Positions 1 to 11,243 of a stretch of 64,000 bases of DNA are shown here, in pieces. Below the pieces are notes generated by a model. The model saw only the letters and a program-made list of their open reading frames with translations, was not told where the DNA came from and did no database searches. Source of the stretch: Cyprinodon diabolis (Eukaryota > Chordata > Actinopteri > Cyprinodontiformes > Cyprinodontidae); assembly GCA_030533445.1 (NCBI GenBank), contig CM060080.1, positions 25,554,762 to 25,618,761 of the forward strand. Direction: 5' to 3'. The position numbers and the translations under genes were made by a program. The number at the start of each line of letters is the position of its first letter. The stretch's first letter is position 1.

Positions 1-81
1 TCTTGCTCAGGAACCCAGAGTGGAAGTTGTGGGGATCGAACCGGGTACTGCAACCTAACTGCTAGACCATCGCTCCCCTTA
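1..81 (-). repeat. tRNA-like short interspersed repeat, truncated by window edge
   Basis: Read on the minus strand this is a tRNA-like head: an A-box-like TGGTCTAGCAGTTAGG followed by a B box, GGTTCGATCCC. The rest runs off the window. The same family recurs at 44,290-44,473 and 57,125-57,352, also on the minus strand, and shares the 'ccctaaccactag' and 'tttgctca' blocks. It lies in a rasgrp1 intron or upstream. It is a repeat, not a working tRNA gene: the cloverleaf is degenerate and it is joined to a non-tRNA body. Confidence 0.55.
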
Positions 82-389
82 TACAATGGTTTTCAATATT
101 TTCGACCAAAGTTGCTCTAAGTATGGAAAAATACTAGTTAGGTGAAAATAAATGAAAGTATTGTGCAATCGAATGTTCATTGGTTTAACAGAAAAGGGTG
201 ATGCAGGAGAAACACACACATTGACCACTGCTCCGTTGTTTTCCTGGACATTCTGTGGAAGTTAAAGATCTTTTAAGTGTTTAGGTTTCTTTTGTTGTGC
301 TTGCCTTCTGAATGGAAGAGGTGTATTGGGGGTTAAAAGTTTCTGAATTAGATAAAATTATAAAAAAAAGTAATCATAATATTTTCCAA

Positions 390-679
390 CACTGCAAAAA
401 ATGGAAATCTAATTAAGCAATTTTTGCTTAAAATAAGTGCATTTTTTCTCCAATTTAGTACGAAAGTGAGACACATAGCCAATGGAACAAGACAATTTAC
501 ATTTAAAATAAGAAAAACAATTGCATTGTCTTATTTCAAGTTCATATTATCTCATTTTCTTATTTTAAGAGTAAAGATACTAATTTCATTGGCAAATCAT
601 CATATTTACCAACTCAAATTAAGGGTAAATACACAAAATTTAAGAAATGTTTACTTAATTCTGGATCATTATTGCAGTG
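390..679. mobile_element. Palindromic MITE, CACTGCAAAAAA family, copy 1
   Basis: Ends are CACTGCAAAAAA on the left and TGCAGTG on the right. The body folds back on itself: CCAATGGAACAAGACAATTT and CTTAAAATAAG on one arm match CTTATTTTAAG and CATTGG on the other. A close second copy lies at 10,952-11,243 and a diverged third near 14,408-14,656. About 290 bp with no coding capacity, so a nonautonomous DNA element in a rasgrp1 intron. Superfamily is uncertain; copy 2 is flanked by TA on both sides, which would fit Tc1/mariner. Confidence 0.7.
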
Positions 680-1060
680 AAGTCCTTCCAGATGGATAAT
701 TATTGGCCAGATTTGAAAAAGTTCATGCTATTACTTTTGGTTTTAAACAACAGAAGAGCCAAGGTTACCTGATTGCATGGAATTAAGTAATGTGATTATT
801 GGGCCATTCCTAAAGGTCAAAAGGTTCCAGCTTATGTTTCCTTTAGAGTTGCACTCACATCAGATATTGTTTGACTTTATATTCAACCCTAACAAATGCA
901 TAAAAGATCTGGAAATCTTTTTTTTTTCATCATTTTTAAAATTTCAGATACATTTGGCTGGTAAGAAAACAAGCAAAATCATCATTACTTTTGATTTTTG
1001 GATATATTTAGTTATTTAGAAGATTATTTAAACAAATTTAGCTAGACAAAATTGGTTTAC

Positions 1061-1545
1061 TCTTAAAGGTATTGTGGAGCTTACTGTGTTCGAATGTCCG
1101 CCCTAACCCCTATATCCCCCTCAATTCCTACATAGAGAGTGGACTTTAAAGTGAACTCAGTTAACTTGATGTTCGGACCAATAATCACTCTCCCGTTGGT
1201 CCAGTGCACGGTGCCAGTGCCATCTTTATTATTAGTCGCGGCTGTCGGGTATCGACAGCCTATGGCCACAGCGGGTCGCTGTGACAGCAAATCCCAAAAT
1301 GCTTTGCGAAGACAGCTCTCCGCGCAAAGCATGTGATATATCTGCCTCTTCTAAAGCCTTTTTTTTTCTTCTCATACACTTTGTAGACACTTTTTCTCTT
1401 ACGACCCTCTGCCATTTTCAAAGAACCGCAGGTGAGCTTTTGTCTGAAACCGTAGCTCACCACAGATATACGTCTGAAAGTGAGCATTCACAGAAAAATA
1501 TAGCTAATGGGGCAAGCACGTAGGACGGCCTTACGTAAAAACATA
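1061..1545. repeat. CpG-richer block, probable degenerate transposon fragment
   Basis: This stretch (for example 'gtcgcggctgtcgg' and 'ctctccgcgcaaag') is richer in GC and CpG than the intron around it. A minus-strand reading has a basic Lys/Arg-rich segment (MAEGRKRKSVYKVYEKKKK), but there is no long open frame and no recognisable domain. It begins next to TTAAAGG near 1,063. The phrase 'gcgcaaag...atatctgcctc' is loosely shared with the TTAA-flanked element at 38,319-38,806. A decayed TTAA-target element is my best guess; it is not an exon. Confidence 0.3.
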
Positions 1546-1706
1546 TCAGATAAATGATTGACAATTAGGACCACTTATTTAGATCATCCACCCGTAAAAA
1601 AATGATCGTCCTCTATACCTCTTATTAAATATGACTTTCTTTTCTTTTTTATTTAACAAATCTGTTTGATCCTTTCTGATGTGGAAATGTCTTTGTGATG
1701 TTCTAG

Positions 1707-1860
1707 AAATGAGCGTGAGAAGTCGTGGAAGGCCAGCCTAAAGATTCAACCTCACTATAGTAAAAAGAGGAAAGTTTCTCTTCTTTTTGATCACCTGGAA
1801 CCCAGTGAGTTGGCTGAACATCTCACTTTCCTGGAGTTCAAATCTTTTTGTAGAATATCA
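1707..1860 (+). CDS. rasgrp1: rasgrp1 exon: RasGEF domain
   Basis: Acceptor 'gttctag' and donor 'gtaagt'. One leading base completes the codon from the upstream exon. It encodes [23 protein letters not shown] sequence, the usual entry to the CDC25 catalytic fold, preceded by a short basic linker. Phase and motif support it; the preceding exon is outside the window. Confidence 0.9.
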
Positions 1861-4800
1861 GTAAGTATGTAACCTTTTTTGGGCTTCATATAATTCAGTA
1901 CTGTACTGTTTGTGCTTCATAGTTTTGTTAAAATAAAATGAGGATACTTTTTAAAAACCATTAGATATTTCCCCCCTTGTGGAAATCCCTCAGTTTCCAC
2001 AAAGCAGTTGATGCTCCTCTGTCTGCTCTCTCTGTCAGTTTGTAGACTTTATAAATTACATTCGACACTGCTGCATGAAGGACATCCCTGTGCTGGAGCG
2101 TTCCATCGCCCTGTGTAACGGGATTTCCCAGTGGGTTCAGCTGATGGTGCTGAGTCGGCCAACAGCTCAGCTGAGAGCTGAGGTTTTCACCAAGTTTATC
2201 CATGTTGCACAGGTAGTGGTTAACTCAACCCCCACTATTTCTTCTATAGTACTAAAGCTCTAGACATTTCCTGTTCACATCATCCTGCTATAATTAACTT
2301 GCAAGGTTGAATTAAACATACAGTGCCATTGTTATGGTCCCTTGGTACATTAGACCTAACTGTAGGTTGTTGATTCTAGAGAAGCTGCAGAAATCCACAC
2401 CTTACTTTGATAAATATGTCAAAAAACATCTATTAGGGCTCCATAAATCTGGTCTTGATGGAAGAACAGAAGGTATTAGAATATCTGAAAGAAAGCTGAA
2501 GAAGGTTGCGTCTGCACTTCACCACATGTAGCACAAGACTGCATTTGTCTTTTTGCCTACCTGCAAAAAATCAGCACATTTAGAATTTAATTAAAAGAAA
2601 AATAGTAATAATGTTTTATTTTCCTTTCATTGTATAAATACTCATTGCTCCCTGTACGTATGTTGTATAAATCCTGATTGAATGCATTCAAATCAACAAT
2701 TGCAACATGAAAAAATGCTGAAAGCTTTAAAGATTCTAGCATACTTTGCAATGATTTTCAGTAAATATGTTTCAGGACTTAACTGATCTTAAAATTTTAC
2801 AAATGCAAAAACTATTAATTCAAGCTGCTAGTAACTGTAGGAGTGAAACAAGACTCACGCAGCAGGGGAAAATTGAAAACTGACTTGTGATTGCTGTCAC
2901 TGACCAGTTTGTGCTTGTTAAAATCTTTCCAAGGGGGGAGCTGCTTGCAGCCTGCAGAGAAGTGATACACTAGCGTCAGGGAGCCGTTAGGCAGCCTTGT
3001 ACTCTGCTAGACCTCTCACACTGACGGTTATGCACCAGACTGCTGTTGCCTGTTGCTGTCAACCTCGAAACCCATGGGTGTGGAAATGAATTGCACACCA
3101 TAATGCTTCAGTGACAGCACAGATTAGAAAACTGAAAAGAGGGAGAAAAGGCATTTCTAAAAAAGAATGAAATATCAGTGTGCAGCTAGAAAAAGATAAC
3201 AATATAAGTGGCTTATGTAACATCTGTGTTGAGAGTTATGTAACCAATGTTACCTGGAACCAATTTAATTGTGTTTTTTTTTTTTGCCAATGATGTGAAG
3301 TCTCTTATTGTGGTTTCTTTGTGTGTACTCGTTTTTTCCCCTAGTGTCTACATGGTAAGCACAACTACAACACACTAATGGCAGTGGTGGGAGGACTGTG
3401 TCACAGCTCGATATCGAGACTTAAAGACACCACATCGCATGTGCCTGATGAAGACACCAAGGTAGTGCTTAAAAAAGGCACATAATAAAATCAAGCAATT
3501 AAAATTAACCCCCCTGCCCCCCAAAATAACTCAACTTATTCCATTGCATAGCGAGGCGCGTGAGAGTTGCAGTCAGTTTGAGGAAGTGCCAATCTTCCTT
3601 GGGTGGTGTGTTTTTACTTTAGAAGCATTTCTTCCTGCATGTGAGGTAAAGGTAGCAGGAAAGGCAGCCTGCTTACTGTGTAATCTGTAATTTGGACAGA
3701 ACTAACTCACTAATCAAATCCAAATATATATTAAACATTATCCACATGAAACCATTACGCACAATGCTAATGTTATTTTGATGTAGGAACTGTTATGCTT
3801 TGGGCTCCAAATTGGGAGGAAAGCACACACCCCCAATAGCATATCCCAACTGGATGATGAGAAATTTTAGATGGTGACTGACTTTCAATTTCTATTCAAC
3901 AAGTAAAAACACACATTTTTTATATTGTGTTCTGTGTAGACACACTATATGAGCTTCTCAGTTTCAGCTTTTCTGATAAGCCCATAAAGGTCCTAATGAT
4001 TCTTCTGTCTCCTCACTGATAGTCGGGGCACGGAAATCTCTCAATTATTTCTATAGGGAGGTTTCTGTGCTGGTGCGTAGTTTGAGGAAACATCGTAGCG
4101 CAGACGTGATGGCCATGATGGTAACATTGTGGTATGACTGGTAAAGCTGCATGGGAAAATTTGACAAGAACTCAGATCAGTATTCCACATGCACTAAAAT
4201 GAGTTTTCCCAGCTTTTATTCAGTAAAGTCTGAACAGAGAAAACATAAAAAAAACGTTTTTTGTTTTCCTGTTGCAAATCCCTAAAAGACCTACATAATA
4301 TTGCTATTATTTATAACCAAACGTTACACGTCTATTCCTTAGGTACTGAACGAGATGACGGATCTGCTGTCCTCCTGCAGAAACTATGACAACTACAGAC
4401 AAGCTTATAATAGGGTTACAGATTTTAAAATCCCCATCCTCGGTGTCCATCTCAAAGATTTGATTTCTGTCAACGAGGCCATGTCAGATTATGTGGATGA
4501 CAACAAGGTGAATGTCCAGAAGCTCCAGGCACTCTACAACCACATCAATGACCTTATTCAGCTGCAGCAGATCCCTTCCAAACTGGATGCAAATAAGGAC
4601 CTTGTTCATCTGTTGACGGTAATGAGCCTCTCTGCAGAAGTTCATATTAAGATTGTGTGAAATATTGTGCAGCCTGACGTAATTCACTAATTTGAGGACA
4701 CATGCATAAATGCAAATGAACCTGTTACAGCAAGCAGTTTGTCTTGTGTGGGTGTGATGAGAGTCCATGATCTATGAGTGTGTGGGTACTGAGCTGAATG

Positions 4801-7800
4801 TGAATGAGACTGAGTTCACGTCGCTGCATTGTTGTGTTATCTCTGTGTTTTATTCACTCTCAAAGGACAGAATGCCCATGAGACGTAACAATTGTTCTGC
4901 GAAACTAGATGTCCCCTCAACACTGCATTTAATTCAAGGAGAAATCATAGGATTGGGGCAAATCATTATTTTCCGTTTACAGCTCTTGTTGTTTTTCACT
5001 CACAGCTGTCCTTGGACCTCTACTATACAGAGGATGAGATTTATGAGCTGTCTTACGCACGGGAACCAAAGAACTGTAAAGCACCGGTAAGTGTTTAAAT
5101 CTCAAACTTCTGATGATACCATCAGTTATTTCAGCCAAACCTACTAGCACTTATTTCTAAAAAGCCTTTACATATTTTATAATGCAGAATAGTCCTCTCA
5201 CACTGGAAACCTGTGCATTTTGGGACAGTTATGAGGTTTTTAATTGGATTACATGAGAAATGAGAATCCAAATTCTCATGGAAGGAGAGTTGATTTAGTC
5301 CAGAGGTTGGTAACCTGCGGCTCCCTGGAGCTTTTTCAAAAATGTAGGTTTCCTCATGACTCAATCAAATCCTCCCAACAGAAACACGCCACCATAGAAA
5401 GATTTGTTTATTGTGTTTCTATAATTTCATAAATGCAACAAAACTTAAACCGTGGTGAAGGACGGTGAAGCAGTGCGTGGTGAATTCACTGCTCCTCCCT
5501 CACCTCATGCTGCTATGTGACATTTGCTCCAGGATTAACATTTAATCATGAATGCTTATTATATATTTAAGCCCACATAGTCCTTTCTATAGTGGGTTAA
5601 TACACTTGGAGCCCGTGTTGCCATTCAAGCCTTATATATGACTTTTACATTTTTGCGGCTCCAGACAGATTCATTTTTTGTTTTTTTGGTCCAGTATGGC
5701 CCTTTGAGCAGTTTGGATTGCCGACCCCTGAATTAGTCTCTTGTAAACCATTTCTGTTTCGAGTTTTCCCTACATTTATTTGATCAATATATCCTACTGA
5801 AATATATCCTTGTAATAGGTCGCTTTAATTTTACTTAACTCATAGATTTAAGGTCATTTTTTAAATTAAATGTTACTTTTACAATTCAGTTCAATTCAGT
5901 TAGCCCCAATTCACAACACATGTCATCTCAAGGCACTTTACAATTCACCAAATCATACAATCAAATTGTTTCAAAGTTTTCTATCAAAGGAAAACCAGTT
6001 GATTGCATCGACTCATTGACTTGAAGGCAATCCAACACGCTAAATATGGTTGTAGCGACAGTGGAGAGGAAAAACTCCCTTTTAACAGGAAGAAACCTCA
6101 AGCAGAACTAGTCTCAGTGTGAGCGTTAGAGTTCATTTCAGAACTCTAACAAAGTTCACATGAAATCTAGAAAAAAAAATCTACATAAATCCTCCAAAAT
6201 ATTTAAGAGTATCTTTTTTTTAACATATTTATCCTTTGTTTCACAAAAACCCATTTAGAGTTTTATTTTTTTGGAAAATCTCAATCTTTTCCCTATCTGC
6301 CGTAACCCAACAAAATGGAATTTTGTGTCAGGTCCTATTTTCAAAACAGGGAAACAGCAAATAACTATCTACAAGTGAGAAGTTGCTAGAAACTCTAAAT
6401 TAAATTTGAAAAGCAGTTATTAGAGACAAGCTGTGCTAACTATGCTTTTGTTGAAATGAAAAATAAATGTCTTTAACCGTCTGAATAAATCTACTTAAAC
6501 AGTGGAAAGTGTTTTCATTTCTTTGAAATAATTTGCACACACCTCCAGTACAAAACACACAATTCAGTTTTTCTGTTCATTTCAGTTTATTTATAGAGCT
6601 TTAGTTCTCAAAATGTAATTTCAAGACACTTTACAGAGTGCCATTTATCGAAAGCCAGATGATCACTTTGAGTCACTGACTTTCAAGGATTCGCTCCTCC
6701 TGGATGAGCTTATGTGGATAGTAGACAGCTGCTTCATTGTACCGCTGATTCTGCAGCAATCCTGAATTCGCAGCAAGTATGCTGCGAAAGTGGAGACGAA
6801 CAACTAATTTTAACAGGAAGAAACCTCTAAGCTCATTGTGAGTGGCCTTCTGCAGAGGGCTAGTGGGGGTTGAAGGACAGGAGCATACACATAAAAGGAC
6901 CTTAGAAGCAATAATCTATAAATACTTTCTATGTTACAAAATATTATGGTAAAATAACTCCACAGGTGGTTCTGTTCAAGAAAGAAAGTCAAGCAGACAG
7001 GCTTTGAAATAATATTCATGTCATATCAGCTGAAAGGGAGCTCGTACAGCGAGTCGCAGTAAAAGTTGAGTCCATTGCTATGTCTAGGAGAGAAACAGGA
7101 CCAAACACTGAAAAACAGGCCCAACTCTGTCACCTATAATGTAAGTTATTGACAGCAGTAGCACAGAACTGCCTCCCAAAAATAAATTTCAACCTGTTTC
7201 AGTCTGTCCTTTGGGAAATTTAACTCAGAGATTGCTCAATTAAGTAGGATCTGTTTATCAGCTTGATGATTGAATTTGACTCTGATTTTCTGGTTCATAT
7301 TTGCTTTTACTGAACGATTTGCTGTTAAGTAGGAGCTAACACTGAACGGATGTTTGTTGCAAAATGAAAGCACAATGCACATATTTGTTGAATATTAATT
7401 TCTTGTGCAATTCTATGTGTTTAGTGGTATTTCTTTTCTTTTTCGTTAGCCAGCTACTCCCTCAAAACCTCCAGTTTATGTGGACTGGGCATCAGGAGTG
7501 GCTCCTAAACCTGATCCCAGAACCATCAGCAAACATGTGCAGAGGATGGTAGATGTAAGTACTTCCTTTTTAAAGCATAGACCACTCACTTATATATTTA
7601 TACAAAAACAATCTGCAGTTTTAACCAACAGTATATATACGGCACATTCATATGGTCTGTAGTCTTGCAGCTACAGGATGCCGTTCTGACGTGTTTGCTT
7701 TTTGTCTCTTCCAGTCCGTGTTTAAGAACTACGATTCAGAACAGAATGGCTTTATTTCTCAGGAGGACTTTGAGAAAATTGCTACAAGCTTTCCTTTCTC

Positions 7801-10097
7801 ATTCTGTGTAATGGACAAAGAGAAGTGGGTATTTGACAGGTCACACCCTCAGTTTCTTGCTAATATCTGACTTCAGAAAGAAAAGGAAGCAAACGTGCTA
7901 TTTGTAGTGAACATAGCAACAGGAAGCATTTATAGACTCAAAAGGAACCAATAGGACACTTTAGATAGTTACATGAAAACCCAACCAGCTGATCGTTTCT
8001 GCTTTTAACAACAAACATCCGATGAGCTGGTGCAGATATTTATAGAACATGCATATATATAAGGAATTATGTAGAATTTGTTATATAAAGATGTTTCCTT
8101 TTAATTACTTAATCATTCATAGCAGTCTGTGTTTTTTGGTTTTAAAGCAACGGCCTTGTGAGCAGAGAGGAGATCACAGCTTATTTCATGCGTGCCAGTG
8201 TTATTTGCTCCAAACTGGGCGTGGGTTTTGCTCACAACTTCCAGGAAACAACTTACATGAAACCCACCTTTTGTGACAACTGCTCAGGGTTTGTAAGTAA
8301 ACTGAAAAAGAAACGAATTTCTTTCTACCACAAAAATTTACTGGGTTTTTTTTTTTTGTGTGCATCCATTAATGTGTGTTTTCCTTTCCACTTTTTTTTC
8401 TCAGTTATGGGGTGTCATCAAGCAAGGTTACAAATGCAGGGGTAGGTTTTATCTCTGTTGTTTCACTTCACAATTTCTATCTTTGGCATGGAGAGGTGCG
8501 TGCATTTTGTAGTGGGGAGCAGGTGAGGTGAGCTGTGGTTTTCTGAGCTGCATTTTACGAAGTGAACCCTGCAGTGCAGGGAGAAAAAAAAACACTGTAC
8601 TCAGAACCACAGATTTTCCCCTCCCCCGTCCTGCAGAAGATCTGAAGAAAAGTATTTGCTCTGCTGTACGCTTGCACAGGTCTAAGAGTTGCATTTGCAG
8701 AATAGGTAGCATATTGATAAGTGGGAAGGCAGTTTGTTGTTGTGAGGCAAATTTCCTGCTCTAACATGTGAATTGTTTTGGCTTGCTTAGACTGTGGCAT
8801 GAATTGTCACAGGCTGTGCAAGGATCAGGTGGCGTTTGAATGCAAGAAGAACACCAAAGGGGCCAGCACAATTGACAGTCCAACACTGAGCTCCACGCCT
8901 GTTACAACAAGCACCTCAGACGGTGGGTTGTTCTGATTGTGTTACCAGCAGATAGCGTCTCATTCTCATACGTTGTTTTTACTTTCACAACCACCTTTGA
9001 GAGCAAACCTACAATTCATTTGCCATATGGTGGCGGAATTTTCGCCTTGTAAATTTTAATTATTAAATTTAAATTGGCCTATTTAATGAAATCGCTGTTA
9101 GCAAAACTCCAGATGAGCCTTAAAGTCGCATTTTAAATAGTTTTTGACTAAGTTTGCCGCAGCTGAAACAAAACACTTAAGTGTAAGTTACGCTGTGTAG
9201 GTAATTTCCCTCCAGCTGTCATTGGGAACTGGTTCACTTACAGTAATACTCATAGCTGCCCACTGGGTGCAAGGAAGCCACTATATTCAGAACATTTTAA
9301 CTTTCAATTTTACTTAATATAACCTGACTTGCCCAGAAATTTTTTTTAAGTGTGTGGGTTTGTTTCTTATGCACTATTTTGCTACACATATTTGGGTAAG
9401 CATGACGTATGAAGCTTAGTCATTTTGTTTTGAGGTGTCAGATGTCCTTTAAGATATGAAAGTTATAAAGTGTCACAAAACAAACTTTAAAAAAATCATG
9501 TTGCAATTTTCATTTGTTGTGCTTAATAATAAAATGACTCTCCTTAGGTTCAGAAGAGTGTCTTTTCCCTTACCCATCAGATGGAAGGAGGGACTGGAGC
9601 CCAGAATCTCCAGTCACCCCCAACTGGAGGCCTGCAAGAGTCAGCAGCTACACCCAGACAGAGGGACCTCAGCTATCCTGCATCGCCCCTGAAGCCACCC
9701 GCTTTCAGCCCTCTCTTCTAGTCCCTGTCCCACCCAGCCTCCCCTCCTGTCCAAGCCCCATTCCCATGAGAAAACACTGTGCCAAGTGGGAGAACACCTC
9801 CATCTTGCAAAAACCCAAAGAACCAGCTGAGGGGCCCAAAACGACTTGTGAATCTCTGGAATTTGTGAGTGTAAAAATTGCCGTAAAAAAAATTTATATA
9901 AAAAGTTTTAACCTGTTTAGCTGAAATCCAAACCTTATCCTGACTTTTTGTGTCTTTCTTAGGAAAATCTGAAACTTCAAAAAAATAACGAATCACTACG
10001 AAGGAAACTCAGGGAGGCGTATCAGGAAGTGGAGATGTTGAAGGCATTGCTGAAGAAACACACTCTTCATCCTGTGGAGGAAGACTCCTCTTCTTAG
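1707..10097 (+). CDS. rasgrp1: RAS guanyl-releasing protein 1, 3' part of gene (12 exons)
   Basis: RasGRP1 is a diacylglycerol- and calcium-regulated exchange factor that loads GTP onto Ras at membranes, best known in lymphocyte receptor signalling. Exons: 1707-1860, 2039-2212, 3345-3461, 4343-4618, 5006-5086, 7450-7554, 7715-7824, 8148-8292, 8405-8441, 8791-8922, 9548-9864 and 9963-10097. They join in frame with GT/AG borders into 593 residues plus a stop. Order: C-terminal half of the RasGEF (CDC25) domain, two EF-hands, a C1 domain with the full Cys/His pattern, a Pro/Ser-rich linker, and a coiled coil. The wording [18 protein letters not shown] and [11 protein letters not shown] matches RasGRP1 better than RasGRP2, 3 or 4 as I remember them. 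The N-terminal REM domain and first half of the catalytic domain are upstream of the window. No frameshift or premature stop is visible. Confidence 0.93.
2039..2212 (+). CDS. rasgrp1: rasgrp1 exon: RasGEF catalytic core
   Basis: Acceptor 'tctgtcag' and donor 'gtagtg'; 174 bases, phase 0 at both ends. It encodes [20 protein letters not shown], a core CDC25-domain block involved in Ras binding. Confidence 0.93.
3345..3461 (+). CDS. rasgrp1: rasgrp1 exon: RasGEF catalytic core
   Basis: Acceptor 'ttcccctag' and donor 'gtagtg'; 117 bases, phase 0. It encodes [19 protein letters not shown], the highly conserved region around the catalytic helical hairpin of Ras exchange factors. Confidence 0.92.
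4343..4618 (+). CDS. rasgrp1: rasgrp1 exon: end of RasGEF domain
   Basis: Acceptor 'attccttag' and donor 'gtaatg'; 276 bases (92 codons), phase 0. It contains the [10 protein letters not shown] and [15 protein letters not shown] blocks and ends in NKDLVHLLT, closing the catalytic domain. Confidence 0.94.
5006..5086 (+). CDS. rasgrp1: rasgrp1 exon: RasGEF to EF-hand connector
   Basis: Acceptor 'ctcacag' and donor 'gtaagt'; 27 codons. It encodes [19 protein letters not shown], near-invariant in the family as I remember it. Confidence 0.93.
5880..6150 (+). repeat. Dispersed teleost repeat with GACAGTGGAGAGGAAAAAC core, copy 1
   Basis: Begins 'cagttcaattcagtt', carries 'cacatgtcatctcaaggcac' and the core 'cgacagtggagaggaaaaac', and continues with 'ttaacaggaagaaacctc'. 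Related copies lie at 6,568-7,165 (+), 26,690-26,823 (-) and 51,085-51,357 joined to 52,095-52,330 (+). It is noncoding and sits in a rasgrp1 intron. I recognise it as a common dispersed fish repeat but cannot assign its class. Confidence 0.65.
6568..7165 (+). repeat. Same dispersed teleost repeat, copy 2 (longer)
   Basis: A diverged copy in the same intron with 'gtttatttatagagc', 'aagtggagacgaacaact' and 'taacaggaagaaacctct'. Its downstream part contains 'actgaaaaacaggccc', also found in the 51,085-52,330 copy at about 52,270, so the family's full length is over 500 bp. Confidence 0.6.
7450..7554 (+). CDS. rasgrp1: rasgrp1 exon: linker before EF-hands
   Basis: Acceptor 'tttcgttag' and donor 'gtaagt'; 35 codons, phase 0. 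It encodes the [20 protein letters not shown] linker and KHVQRMVD. Confidence 0.93.
7715..7824 (+). CDS. rasgrp1: rasgrp1 exon: EF-hand 1
   Basis: Acceptor 'tcttccag' and donor 'gtgggt'; 110 bases ending two bases into a codon. It carries the first calcium-binding loop, [12 protein letters not shown]. Position 12 of the loop is Asp where EF-hands usually have Glu. It ends in CVMDKE. Confidence 0.9.
8148..8292 (+). CDS. rasgrp1: rasgrp1 exon: EF-hand 2 and start of C1
   Basis: The acceptor is 'ggttttaaag', weak but the only one in phase; the donor is 'gtaagt'. It joins the previous exon as [12 protein letters not shown], the second EF-loop, then [10 protein letters not shown], then [17 protein letters not shown], the first zinc ligands of the C1 domain. 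Confidence 0.9.
8405..8441 (+). CDS. rasgrp1: rasgrp1 microexon: C1 middle
   Basis: A 37-base exon with acceptor 'tttctcag' and donor 'gtaggt', encoding [12 protein letters not shown] plus one base. It is too short to find by open-frame length but is required to complete the C1 domain. Confidence 0.9.
8791..8922 (+). CDS. rasgrp1: rasgrp1 exon: end of C1 domain
   Basis: Acceptor 'gcttgcttag' and donor 'gtgggt'. It encodes [18 protein letters not shown], the last zinc ligands (C-x2-C-x4-H-x2-C-x7-C), then a Ser/Thr-rich linker. Confidence 0.91.
9548..9864 (+). CDS. rasgrp1: rasgrp1 exon: Pro/Ser-rich linker
   Basis: Acceptor 'ctccttag' and donor 'gtgagt'; 317 bases, in phase with both neighbours. 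The first part is low complexity and fast evolving. The end, [18 protein letters not shown], resembles the human RasGRP1 SPCPSPVLVRKR...KWEN block, which supports the paralogue call. Confidence 0.87.
9963..10097 (+). CDS. rasgrp1: rasgrp1 last coding exon: coiled coil and stop
   Basis: The acceptor is 'tctttcttag'; the stop TAG is at 10,095-10,097. It encodes a heptad-rich helix, [20 protein letters not shown], matching the C-terminal leucine-zipper dimerisation segment of RasGRP1, then an acidic/Ser end (VEEDSSS). It is shorter than the human tail. Confidence 0.88.
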   Translation, partial: ENLKLQKNNESLRRKLREAYQEVEMLKALLKKHTLHPVEEDSSS

Positions 10098-10409
10098 ACT
10101 TTAACTTTCCATAGAGACTGGTGCCGACCCTCCCCTTTTGTTGAAATATATTAATTTCTATTTATTGATCACGGGCAAAGAGTGAGTTTTACAAATACTA
10201 TGCATCTCAATGAAATACAATATAATTGAAAATGTATTTATTTCAGTTATTACAAGAAGTCAAAGTTCAAATAGATTTCATGAATTAATTACACCTGAAA
10301 TTGTGTCTGATTAAAACGCACCCATTGGTACAATTAGATCTATTTACAAAATGTAACTGTGACTCTGAGCGCGTTATCCAAGTGCATTTCTGAAAAAAAA
10401 AAAAAGTTA

Positions 10410-10415
10410 AATAAA
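10410..10415 (+). terminator. Proximal poly(A) signal for rasgrp1
   Basis: AATAAA about 310 bases after the stop codon, the first canonical signal downstream. Confidence 0.4.
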
Positions 10416-10951
10416 AGGAAAAACTGCGTTAAAAACATTCTCAGACAACAAGGAAAGAAGCAGGCTTGAAAGGAGTTTGATGCAAAATCCATTTAAAAGC
10501 CTCTGAGTTTTGCAAGCTGATGACTGAGTTGGACTCAGTGCTTCACATAAAAACGAGTTTTCTTTTATCTTATGGATTGGTGCATTATATGAGTTTCTCT
10601 TTTTGAAATATATATATATTGCTGAAATTATATTTATTTTCAATCTTATTCTAATTAATTGAGGTGCATTTGTATACTGAGAGTCAGAGAACTCTGCATA
10701 ATGTGATAAAAGTGGAATTGTGTTTTTGTGCTGATAGTGTATGAATTTTATTTTTTATCAACTCCATGCAGGATGAAGTAACAGTTTATGAATGCTTTTT
10801 GATGGCAAGCATCAAAATTACCTAACGTTATGAAAACAGTCCACAGTTACTGTAGGCATGGGTCCATATAACATAAGATATGTTGATAACGCATGAAAAT
10901 CTAACAATTTCCCCTTTTTTTCTTAGGGAAAGAAGTAAAACTAAAAACTTA

Positions 10952-11243
10952 CACTGCAAAAAATCTAAATCTAGATATGTTATTTTTATCTTAAAATAAG
11001 TGCATTTGTTCTTGGATTGAGGAGGTAAAAGAGAAATTTTGCCAATGGAACAAGACAATTTACTCTTAAAATAAGAAAACACAATTGCATTGTCTTATTT
11101 CAAGTGCATTTTATCCAATTATCTTATTTTAAGCGTAAAATTACTCATTCCATTGGCAAACCATCTCATTTACCTACTCAAATTAAGGGTGAATACACTT
11201 AATTTAAGACATTTTTACTTATTTCTATATCGTTTTTGCAGTG
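10952..11243. mobile_element. Palindromic MITE, CACTGCAAAAAA family, copy 2
   Basis: 292 bp, from CACTGCAAAAAATC to TTTTTGCAGTG, flanked by TA on both sides. It shares 'gccaatggaacaagacaatt', 'cattgtcttatttcaag' and 'actcaaattaagggt' with the copy at 390-679. The two arms can pair along most of their length. Confidence 0.75.

Noticed and set aside
1081..1523. Overlapping open frames on both strands upstream of the first rasgrp1 exon
   Set aside because: Frames on both strands reflect the CpG-richer composition. None joins in phase to rasgrp1 and none matches the missing REM or RasGEF sequence.
2334..2531. 65-codon frame in a rasgrp1 intron
   Set aside because: No splice context in phase with rasgrp1 and no recognised transposase motif; perhaps an old repeat, but not assignable.
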